A stretch of 64,000 bases of DNA, from the NCBI GenBank assembly GCA_949358305.1, contig OX442314.1, positions 13,075,060 to 13,139,059 of the forward strand. The letters run 5' to 3'. The position numbers and the translations under genes are program-made. Origin of the DNA: Strigamia acuminata. Taxonomy: Eukaryota; Arthropoda; Chilopoda; Geophilomorpha; Linotaeniidae. The notes beneath the pieces were generated by a model. It was given only the letters and a program-made list of their open reading frames with translations. It searched no databases and was not told where the DNA came from. Shown one piece after another: positions 29,001 through 41,000 of the stretch (the first letter of the stretch is position 1; every line of letters starts with the position of its first letter).

Positions 29001-32000
29001 CAACAATAAACTCATCATTAAAAGTAATTTTCAGCATAGTATCAAAATATTGTTGTTTTCTTTTCTCTGTGTGCAACAAGCTTGACAATCGTTATGTTAA
29101 ATGCATGCGCAGAATGTGATGCGCAGTTTTAATTTAGCATCACGATACCGGGCGCGAACTGTAGTTGTGGTTCCTGTTTTCTGTTTTCATGGTTGTTTTG
29201 GCGTCCATTCTGTTTAAAACAGCAAAATAGAAACTCCTTATTGCTTCCAGGAGTGTATTCACAGAAAAGGGCCCTATACCGCTGCGTGGGGCCCAAAATT
29301 GTGAAAACAAAAAAATCCCCCAAGAAATTGGAATTTTTTCAATAAGGGCCCTCGAAAAAGGCTGCAAGAAGGGCCACGCAGACCGTAAATCCGCCTCTGA
29401 TTGTTTCATGATGTTTTCTAAAAACTTTATCCAAGGGTCTTTCGAGGAAGAATATCAGCCGGGCATTTTGCCCATTTATGTAAAAAACGGCGCATTTGTG
29501 TAAAAAAATGGCTATTGGGCACTCGGCCCTTCGGGACTTGCCCGATTGCCCGTATGGTCAATCCGCCCCCGCCTCTTTTATTGATTTTTGTGTATTCCAA
29601 AGCGCTCTGGGAATAAACAAAATCACCCCGCATGCTGCTAACTGTTCCATATAAAACTTTTTCCCTCTAAAGCGTCTTATATTGTCAATTAACATTATAA
29701 ACCGCCTACGACCCCTAGTGTAGGTGGCTTCTCCTTTGGCGAAGCTCGGTCTTGACATGTTTCAACGATAAATTAAGTGAGCGGGGAATAAACAGCAAGG
29801 TGAAGCGAAAAGCGGTTAATTTTTACTAAAAGCAACTTCCGTCTAGTTATATTGGCTGGCAACCGGAAATATATCCACAATCGGCGCTCTAAGTCTGCCC
29901 GCACTCACTACATAACTGAAAAGTTGATTAGGATAAACGACGAGTGGCCCTTGCTGAGAAACTTCATTTGCCAACTGAGAACTAACTAATGATGGACATT
30001 GAGCGCGGTGATCGGCTCGAAAACGAGGCGAGCGGCTTTATGATTAGAAATAATGGTTCTCGCGAGTAGTGGCGGGGTCATCGACTGCGCAGTAACATCT
30101 GTTCCGTCATTATTATGTTTCAATCCCGAAGAACAGCTGCCTTTAGCGGTGGCCTAGAAAATAAAGGAGAAATGTACGCGTGACAGATCAAGTTATCCAA
30201 ACACACCCAAACCAGATCGATATTATTTGTACATGCTTTTCTATGTTTGTCGTGTGAATTTGTGCCTTCTAGTACATAATTATAATTTTTTTTATGGAAT
30301 TGTAATGAGAATAATGGAGATAAAAGCATTTTATCATTTTAAAGGTGATGGATAATGATTGAGCTATTGTGCGCCATTGTTGTGTTTTTCGTTTGTTTAA
30401 TGATGTAATTGCGTCATGTACGCTCGTAATTTGTTAAATGGGTTGTTAAATTATGACGTATCGAATTACACCGCATGAAATTCACATTACTGGGCCCTCC
30501 TGCACCAGTAGTTTCTTTTTTAGTTTGTTTTTTTGTGACGTTCAAGACTCTGTGCTTATTCCCTATTGTGTGCATATGGATATAATATATTTTTTTAATG
30601 TTTGGAATTATGGGGCCTTCATTGTCGTTTTAACCTTGGACGGAATTTTATTATGTTCGTAATTGTGCATTAGGAATTTTACTGCGAAGTTGAAATGCTA
30701 GTGTCATGAAACGCAAAATGTGTACAGTTTGTTTTAAAATTATTATTATTATTTTTTAATTTTTACCTTTTCGGTTTGTGATTATATTATTTTCTATATG
30801 TTCGAATTGGCTCTGCACACAAGGAAAGACGAGATAATTCCAATCAATACAAAAGGTTTCTTTTAACATGTGCAACATGGTTGTAAGGTGACACGTTGGT
30901 TATTGATTATTTGGCGTGGAGAGTTCTTTTAATTATAATCTGTTGCTTTATTTTGACAGAACTATTAATAATGTAGTTCAGTGCCACTTGGGAGCATCCT
31001 CGACCTTGATTTTTGTACTACAGGAAGTGGAAAAATATTTTTAAAAAATGGTTGAATATTAGATAATGTTTTTAGGATTTTCTTTGTTTTTTTTAATTTT
31101 TAAGTAATTGATTGGAGTATTGATTTTATTTGTCCCGTTTCGTTTTTTCAACCGAACAGTTACTTATTTTTAGTTGTACAGTCAACAATATCTGTTGCGT
31201 GTAGCCCGGCTCTGCCATATCAATGCTAGAACTTGCTCGCATTTATTGGTTACTATGACAACCAACGAGCTTTGTGGGCGGATGCTACCAAGCTGGATGT
31301 AGGCAAGGCTCAGCTTGACTCTACCATTTTACACAAGAGTGACTGCAACTAGGACATTTTTCCGTTTCTTCAATGCTTGTTGCTAGGCTGCACTTGAAAT
31401 AAGTTCAACAAGTTATGAAATAATATAAATTTAAAAAAAAAAATTTTTTTATGAAATATATTTTTCTTATAATTAAAAATCATCAAAATAGATTTTTTTT
31501 TAATGGCCGTAAAATTAAGGGTCAAGAGAAGTTAATTCTTTTCTTTTTTTGTTTTCTCCTTGAATGAACGAGTCGATCGTTTTATTGGTGAGTGGGAAAA
31601 GCGCCATGTGGATATTGGGATTGGATGTGCAATTCATTCAGAAAATTTCCTAACCATCCATTCATCTTTGTGTAAACTTTAAATAGCGAGTTATTATATT
31701 TTTTAACAAGAAAAAAAGAAGAAAAAACGAGAAAAAGAAAAAGAAAATGATGATTTAATGTGCATTTCGTGAACATCTTCATTAGTCGTTTGCATAGGGA
31801 GGGAAAATTGTGAAAATTCTCATGCAATTTTGATTAAATAAATTCACGTCTGGGAGATAAAAATAAGAGAAGAAAAAAACTAATGATTTTTCTTTTTGGT
31901 TTTGTTGGTATAGCTGGAAATTTGGTGGCAAAAAGAGGATAGTTAGAAGAGGGTTATAAAATGAGTGTAGCCACGACGTAAACTCGACTATGGTTTTAAA

Positions 32001-35000
32001 AACGACATCTTCAGTGCGGAAATAACAGCTGAGTTATATACAGTACACTTGTGACATTCCAGTATTCGTCGACTGTAATGGTTTTTTTTTTACAATTTTT
32101 TTTCTTTTACATTTTTTTTTCTTTTACAATTTTTTTTTTTTTACATTTTTTATCTATCAATTTATATTCGAGTCCTTATTACTTTTTAAAATATAAATGA
32201 GTTAAATTCTAGGTTGAAATTAAACCGCACACAGGTGCAAAGATAAATTATTTATACTATTGTAAAGGTAAAAACAAATGGAAGATTTTTATTTGCATAA
32301 ATAAATTGTAAATTTGTATTTCCCAGTAGCCTTAAAAACTAATCAATGGGCCTCTTGAATATTTATGTAATTGGACCATTTCAAATAGAACATTTGCATA
32401 AATTTGAGATTTTTAAAAATTCATTCCCTTGTAGATTTTGATAATTTTTTGATAACTTTTTTACACTTTTTTGAAATTTTTTGATGAATTTCTACAAATT
32501 TGGAATATTTTTTTATGAATTTAGTCATTTTTTGGACATTTTTGATGAAATTTAGATATTTTATGAAGAATTTGACAAATTTGGGGCATTTTGTGATGAA
32601 TTTCGACAATTTGGGACAATTTATTGATGAATTTAGACATTTTTGGACGTTTTTTCGATGAATTTAGACAAATTTTTGCCGAATAATCAATACGTAATTT
32701 ATAAATTTCAAAATTCAAATTATGGATTTTTTGGATTTTGAACAGCGATCCACCTTTAAATTCCTTGAATCCCCGCTGCGTTGGGAAGTTGATACACTAT
32801 GCCACTGGCACTATTTACCTTCTTGATGACATTTACATCAAATCAGATTAGCCCTAATTCGAATGAAACCACAATATTATAGATTTTTAACTGTTATTTT
32901 ATGGTTAAAAAAATTACAATGCTGTCGTTGCCAATTTTGTCATTAAGTTTTTAAAAAAAATGGCGGCACGCAATTTGATCGAAAAAAAATGTATTAAATT
33001 ATCCAACACTTGGAGATAACAACACGAGCCAATCAATACAAGAATGCAAATATATAATTGTTTAATCACTCATTAGAGCAGAAGTGGCGAGCAAAGTAAG
33101 TACACGCGACGGGCCAAACTAGATCAAATTTACACGAAATACGAAAACTAATTTTCGTTTCTATTGAATTTCTGGATCAATCTTCAAACTCGACTTCCAC
33201 GCTGCACAAAGAGTTGTAATTTCAACTAAGATTACTACATTTATCACAGTTAAAATGAATTTGTGTCTGGACTAAGCTTACACTGGGAATTCCACAGACA
33301 CAGTTGGAAAGTGACATTTGGCAAATGGCGTCACTTCTGGCTTAAAAATGATCAAATGTTTGAGCAAAAAGAAAAGCCACTTTGAAAAAGCTTTTATGTT
33401 AATTAAAAAGTATTAGACTCTGTCTTGATGTTGCAACAAGCCAATGACAGTAGAATACATCTCTGCTCTCATCTCTCTCTCTCTCTCTCTCTTTAGGGTA
33501 AATTGTTTTTTGTTTTCCAGCATGAAATTGTGTTGTCTACTCTTTTTCGCTTTTTTTTTATTTTTCTAAATAAATAAATGAAATAATTTATTTTTTCTTT
33601 CGCTTTAAGTGCTTTTGGTAACTGAATTTAAATTTTAAATTTTTTTTTTTTTACCTTTGCATTAAAATTTGATAAATTTGATAAATTTTCAATTTCACCG
33701 AAATGCAATTTTCAAGAAGAAGAAAAAAATATAATGAACAATTAAAAGGCTTATTTTCAGTGTTTTGTAATTACAGCATGATCCAAACGAAATTGTGCAT
33801 GTAAATAAATTGGACCGACATCGTCTCCATTTCCAGCATGGTAAAAATTGAGGGAACTGAATGTAAGCATGAACCTAGAATAATTTAAATTTAATTAAAA
33901 AAAAAACAAAAAAATTATTTTTTTTAATGCCAATTTTCAAAAAGGGACCATCAGGCTTTAAATCTCCACGAATGTTTAATATCAAAACTTGTTTGCAATT
34001 AAAACTACATTTTTAAATTATTTTTTTTTAAAAAAAAAACCTTGTAATGGCAGCTGCTCGTGTCATTTCGACGGGAACATTTTACATTTCTGCTTATTAC
34101 AGACTCTAATTGCAACTAAAATTATTACTTTAGAGTAGGGTTGCAGTTTCTTGACCTTCTCCTTGAGTCTGAGACCCCAGAAGTGCGACTAAATGTTGTT
34201 TGGGAATGCACAACGGGGCAATACAAGTGCACTTGGAGCCGTCGCTTTGGCGGCCACCATACGCACTTGAATGTCTATATACTTGTGGGGTCTGGGGATA
34301 ATGATTAAAGTTTCCCATCAAATGGGGAGACTTTGGTGGATAATTTTTAATTTAATAATTTATATTTCTTTTTAATTTTTTTTTTTAGTACCACTCGAAG
34401 CCACAGCGTTTTTGGGAGCTGTGGGAGCACTTCTCGTATTTCTCGTAGTATTTTTCCTATACCTCAACAGGAAGTTATGTTTTTCAACTATTGGAGGTTT
34501 GCCATGTTGTGATGGTTCCGTCAAAGGCAAAGAGATAAAATCGAAAGATTTGGGTAAGTACCGAGGGTATTTAACCGGAAAAAGGGTTTTATTGACGATT
34601 TATTATTATATTTGATGATTTAATGTTTTAGTGCGCGTGTCTGGTTCGTTATGTTTAGACGCACAGATGCCCATAATTTGGAAAAGTATTCATTTTATGT
34701 TGCTACTAACGCACAATGTTTTATTAATAAGTGATTCAGTCCCAGTGATGGTTTTAATACTGACAACTTAATAATAATAAAAAAAATTTAAAACTAATTT
34801 GCAGTATAAAATTGCGGGTTGAAACATATAAAAATATTAAGAGCTGTCTTTATTGCTCGCTTTAATTCTTATTACACTAATACTATTCAAATATTCCATT
34901 CCCCAGGAGGCTGTTTAAATCAGTTGGAAATCACTTAAAACATTAAAGCAGCTCACATTATTAAAAGTTATACATTCGCCAAACCATTTCTGGTTGGTCT

Positions 35001-38000
35001 GTCTCACCAGTTGTGGGATTAACTACGGAGAAGATGGATGCTCATGGCGGACATCTTTATTAGTGTTGTCTAGTGGCAACATATGGAGTTAACATCCCAA
35101 GCGCCATTACATAATCAGCCGTGTGGGAACCATTCTTGTCCGTCATGGCGCAGGAGGTCATATCCTTCTCATATCCAGAGGGTCATATCCATCTCGATTT
35201 TGTAGTTATCTTTGTTGGTCTTTATTTAACCTGATCTAACACTAAACTCTACTCGCCCAGAGAATCCACTTCTTCTCATTGGTCAGGGAATTACTGCTTG
35301 CTTCCTCAGGCAAACAAAAAAAGTGCCAATAACTTGTTCATTTTATGGAAAGAGGGTGCTGATTACACTAAAGCGCTCCAGAAAAGAGTCTCGACGAGTT
35401 GTTCATTTTATTGATTATTGAAAAAGGTGCTTATGACATTAGAGCACTTCAACTACCGGTAGTAGTTTGAACAGCCATGTTTGTTGCTGAGTCGCCATGT
35501 CTGTTCCTAGACCAGGGCTTCATAAACTGTGGATCGCGCCTCCACATGCGGTCGTGTAACTGAATGGGGGTCGTGAAATGGCCGTAAACATACTTCTGCC
35601 ATTTCTACTATGTAATTTCTCGGGCGAAAAGCAGTTGCAAGTGGAAAAGGTTTAAGAAGTCCTGTACTAGACTACTATGTCTGTCACTATGTTGTGATTG
35701 CCAATGTAAAGTAGCTAGTCAATGAGACTTAGTGGATTATCTGGTTGATGCCAAATTCAAATACTTCCGTCTAGACGGATAGTGTCATTATACTCAAAAT
35801 CAAGGCCTGTGCGACACATATGCCACCCTTTTAAACAGTAAAAAAAAAATTTGTTGAAAAAATTGGTTTGTGCGCTCACAGATGTCGCTCCCAGAAATAT
35901 GCGACCGCCTCGCCGTCTCCCCCCCTCGCGCTGGCCCTGCTCAAAACCACCACAACGTTGTCCGAACTCCTATTGGCTAAGCTGGTTTACGCCTAACTGG
36001 GGACTGTGATCTACTACGCAAGAAAATAGCAAATAGCGGACAATTGACATCCCGCATTTTGTGCCGTTTCGGCGGGATGGTGCCACGATCACAAGACAGA
36101 ATCGCTTTACAGTCTAACATCGAACAATTAAATTGTGCTAGATGTGAAGTCCTTAAGTTGATTGTCCTAGGCTCAACCAATAGGAGTTAGGACAACGTTG
36201 TGGTAGTTTTGAGTATAGTCACCTATTATTATTTCTACAAAATCATGTACTTTATTTGTTGCATTTGTGTGCGCAAGTAGGAATTTTTTAGTTAGATTTT
36301 GGCATAAAGATACCGGAAGCGGATTGTAGTAGAGTAGGAGAACAAAGGGGATTATTACACTGTATGGCGCCAAGAATATTCTGTAAAATCAAGATTTAGC
36401 GGCATGCTGGGAAACTCGCTTTACACCAGCATGTGCATGTCTCAGTAGCGGAAATAACAAAAAAGAAACTACGTGGCTACGTGCTAAACGACTTAGTAAC
36501 GTGGAAATGACAATGTGCACACTGAGAGCGTATTTAATAATTTACCTGCATGTATTATTTAATTTGATTATTTAATTTAACGCTAAGATTTCCACATTTG
36601 CCCATTAATTACAAAAGTTAAGATCCTCGTTACCCGCCATGTTTTTTCCTAACTTCCGCAAGCTTCAGCATCCAATATACACGGGCATTACAAGATTAGC
36701 GTTTAATATTGGGGGTGACATTTTTTAGTAGGACGAATCAATATTAAGGATGGATAAAATTTGTAAATTTACTTCCGTTTGATTATTTTCTCATTTCGGA
36801 AGAGATGGGTGGGGCGGAGGCAAGTTAAATTGTCAGGGACATCACATCGAATACGCTTTACCGAATGCTTCAAAGGATGCCGGCTAAGCATGTTGAAGTC
36901 TGCACGTTTCTTCACGCCCTTTAAGCACATTTAAGATCATTGCTGAGTCCCCTAGAATTCTTGATAATCCCACAAGTATAAACAACAGGATAGGTCACGT
37001 GACAACGCGACAATACGGTAGTTTAGAGGGACCAATATAAACTTAGAATCACCACACACGCGTGCACAATATATGTCTTACCACATTCCCATTCAACCCG
37101 CGAGATGTCGGTTGGAATTCTCAACCAGTGGTTACAAGTTAAACTGTCTGCAGAGTCAGCCCCTGCTTTTCTTAAGACATGTTGATATGCTCGGCGCTTT
37201 GTTTGGTCTGTGATGGACTAAAACGTGACATTATAGTGGTCACACTTTAATGGTACTTTAGAAGGGTTTTTAAAGGTGAGTTAGTTTGGTTTGGAATAAG
37301 ATCAATAAAAATGCTGTTAACTAAACGCTTTTTAGTGAGGTATAGCTCGAATCAATGAATGAGTTGATGCGTTCTTAATGGCCCTATTTTTTATTTTTTA
37401 TTTTTATTTTTTTATTTTGATTTGATGCAATATTGGTTTTAGTGTTATGTAGTGACTTTCAGGATTATTGCGTCCATAAATCTTGCCTATTTCTCTGAAC
37501 ATGACATTTGCCTTTGGAAACAGTTTAATGTGATATTAATCTTTGTTTGCTAAATTGGTTTCCAGTTTTATTTGCTTTTGTTTATCGTTTATTTTCATTT
37601 TCTTTTTCCGTCGCATTTATTTTCTTTTTTTTTAATTTAGTTTATTTATTTTTTTATTTATTATATTTTGTTGTCAGAGGCTGGCCAAAGATTAGATGGG
37701 TCTAAGAATGGTAAGTTGTTTATTGAAATTTATTTTATTTTGTTTTGTTTTATTTTTATTTATTTTAATATTTTGATAATTTTATTACGGCGCTCGTAAT
37801 CGAATCTAGGCAGGACTTTCAAAACCGGTAGATGCATTTATTTACAGCGAATTTTTTTTTTTTACATTAGGTACTGCATATGCATACGAAGAACCAGAAT
37901 CATCATCAGACAGCGATGACGAAGTCATACAACGCCTTCAACAGTCTTTCAGTGTCAACAGTGGACTGCGCAAGACGTCCAGTTCGTACAGCACGCGCCT

Positions 38001-41000
38001 CAAGAAGACTGACAGCAAAACTGCAGACTCCTCGGGTCACGTGGATCATTCTACAGGTAAAAAACTGCAAGATAAAACTGCAACTGGCTCAAACAAAGCG
38101 ACGAAAAGGGAAATGCAAAATATTCTAAGTAGTTGTTGATGACTTGTTGCGGTTTTATTGTCTCGTGTATAGAGAAGAAGCTAGAAAAACAACCAGGGGA
38201 CACAAGTAGTGATTTGATTTCTTTGGCCGAAAAAGGTCGAGTTGGTGGCGGTTCGTCGGGGTCGAGTGAGACGAGTGGACCTGAAACGCAAGATGAAGAA
38301 GGTCTCACGTCCCAACAGCGGCTTATGGCTCAGGCTTCGACCACCAAACGACCGTATCATGACAACCGTGCCTTCCGCACGCACGACGATCAGTCGCCGG
38401 CCAGTTCCGATCGCGCTTTCTCCGGTTGCGGGGACTCTGTTATAGACGTAAGAAATGATTGCTCTATTGAGTCGTAACTCCTTTTTTTTATGCCCACACT
38501 CCCAATTGAGTTTGATATCTCGGCAAAGAAGATTGGGTTTGCTATTAAGATTTTTTTTATGGCTTTTTATTAGGGAGATTTATAATGAGATATATGAGGA
38601 GAGAAATAAAAAATCTCATCTATCGTAGTTGTTTATATATTTTTGAGAAAAAGAGAAAAAGAAAAGAATTAAAGGTGCAGAAATGTGTAGAATATTTTAT
38701 ATATTTATTAGGAATTATAATATAAGAAATGGAGATGTTGGGGTTAGTAGAAGCATTACTGTGAAGTGTCATTGTGTTGGTGGGGCAGCAGTTGAAAAAT
38801 GAATGAATTTTTTGAAAATGTTGTTTTTTTGCCTTGTCTGGTATAATGCACGCTTGAATTCATTTTGAAAAAGGTTTTCAAAACATTAGGTGCATTCAGA
38901 ATTTCTGTTTCCCTGGTTTTTAATAGGGGCAATTATTTAAACTTGTTTACATTTCTTGACCCAGTCGAAATGTTAAATTTGACATTTAAATTACCGTAGT
39001 TTAAATGGCTTTGTGAATGCGCCTTGTGTATAGAAGACAAATAAAAATGGGTCTATCTACGATGTTTTGGAAGGTTATTTTTGTTTTACCATTACAATTT
39101 TCTCTTTTTTATCAAAATGAATTCTGGCACACTTTTTTTTTAACACAATTCTGCTTTTACTCACTGGTGGTGGGTGCTTCACCTGCTAGCATTAGAAGAA
39201 TTGGACGTTCGAACTTGTGTGGCAGCCATTTTGAATTTGGTTGTAAAATACAAAAGCAGAGAAGAACCACTTAGAAAACTAGGTTTTTGCGGTTTTTGTT
39301 GATGGTTTATGGCTGTTTTGAGTATCCATTTTGTTTATAGCATTAGCAAAAATAACAATAATAAACTCTTTGGACACTTCAATGCCGTGCTCCTGTAAAA
39401 CCAACATTTCTAGTAATATCGTTTACATTTGTATAAATTTAAATTTTTTCCCTTACTCTGTATTTTGTTTGATCGATTTTGAACTCCGCAACATTGGCCG
39501 TTGGTCATGTAAAACGTGCATTCTAACATGTTTTACACTTTTTTTCACCTTTTATTTTTCAAGTACTTATTACACTTTAATGGAAAAAAAAACCTCGTTC
39601 TGTTCATTCACTAACCTAATTACCTTACACATGGCCCTTTATTTCTGTCTTTGTTTTTTTTCATTTCCGCTTGTGGAAACACGAAACCCATCTAAGTTTC
39701 CTGCAAGACCCTAGCTATTAATCATTTAGTCGTAGAACTACACAGAATTCTGCTTTTTATGCTTGTGGTTTGCTCATCTTGTCGTTGCGACATTTTCGCA
39801 TGTGGTTGTTGTTTTTCCCGACCCTTGTTTCGAATAACATTTGCCTCTTAATAATGCATCGTAAGTAACTAACCTTTGCGGTTCGATGTGCAGAATAACA
39901 TTTCCTGTTGTTTTTCGTGGTAGTATGTCTATTCGCATTTTTTTTTTTTTTTTTTTTTTTGCATGTTGAGTTGTGTTTTATCTTTTACCTTTAGTCAGTA
40001 GATTCCCAGACTCTTCCTGTGGCAGAACAAAGTTTTTCTTCAAGATCATCACCTAGCATGCAAAGAGTAAGTTATAACAGCTTAAAAGGTTCAAATGGTT
40101 AAATTTTATTCCCAAAATTTAAAAAAAAATGATAATCTTTTTGTGTGAGAATTTTATCCGTTTATTTTGCACGATATGAATTTTTAATTTAATAAAAACA
40201 GTTTTTCCATGCGACAAATCCACTCGAATTGACAATAGTGTATACATTTGAAAAATCCAAATGAATCCTTAAACCTTTTTTTCTTATTTTTCTATAAAAA
40301 AAAAACAGGAACAGCTTTTCGATGTGAGTGATTTGCAGAGTGGGTACGGAGACCAGCCACTCATTTCGAAATGTGGTAACCTTGAGGCCGCATTTGCCTA
40401 CGACGCCCCAACTCGTAAAGTCACCATTCGTGTCCTCCAAGCTCGAGATATTCCTACCAAGGACCGCGGAGGAGCTAATAACGTTCAAGTAAGATAATAA
40501 AAGAAAAAAGAGAGACAAAATGTATAATTTTGCAGTCATTTATTTTTTTTTATGGAATAAAATAAAATAAACTTTAACGATTTTTTTTTCTCGTATCACC
40601 AAAATTTTTTTTTATATTTTTTTTTTTGTTTATAAAACGAAGTGTGTGTCAATTAGGAATGCTGAATATTTGAACAGGCATGTGTTGCCTCGAGTACGGG
40701 CGAATTTTGCAGATAGCATTTAGATTTCTTTGCGTGCTGATAATGACATCTGGTTGGAGGGAAGGGGCTTTAAAGAGAATAAAAAGGCGCAACTCGTCTT
40801 TAAACGACCATCCGTGCCATATTTATTTTTCCATTCAAAATTTATTCACGTTTTGATTTGTCTTTCTCGTAGGTGCGGCTATTGTTGCTCCCGAGCAAGA
40901 AACAGAAACATAAAACGAAAATCCGACAAGGCGACGGACCACAATTCAACGAAACATTTTTATTCAGCAGAATAAATCCAGGTGCGTATTTGATAAAGGA

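Noticed and set aside
29129-29409. 89-codon minus-strand open frame
   Set aside because: It overlaps hAT-like terminal fragments and a MITE end, with no conserved motif.
32421-32718. open frames of Lys/Phe/Ile repeats
   Set aside because: They come from a degenerate AT-rich minisatellite and lack a consistent frame or start context.
34130-34321. 63-codon minus-strand frame just before Syt14/16 exon 2
   Set aside because: The stretch is less AT-rich than its surroundings, but no domain, splice site or repeat partner was found to support a gene.
38051-38445. antisense and alternate-frame open frames over Syt14/16 exons 4-5
   Set aside because: They are shadows of the linker-coding exons, whose splice phases fit the plus-strand frame.
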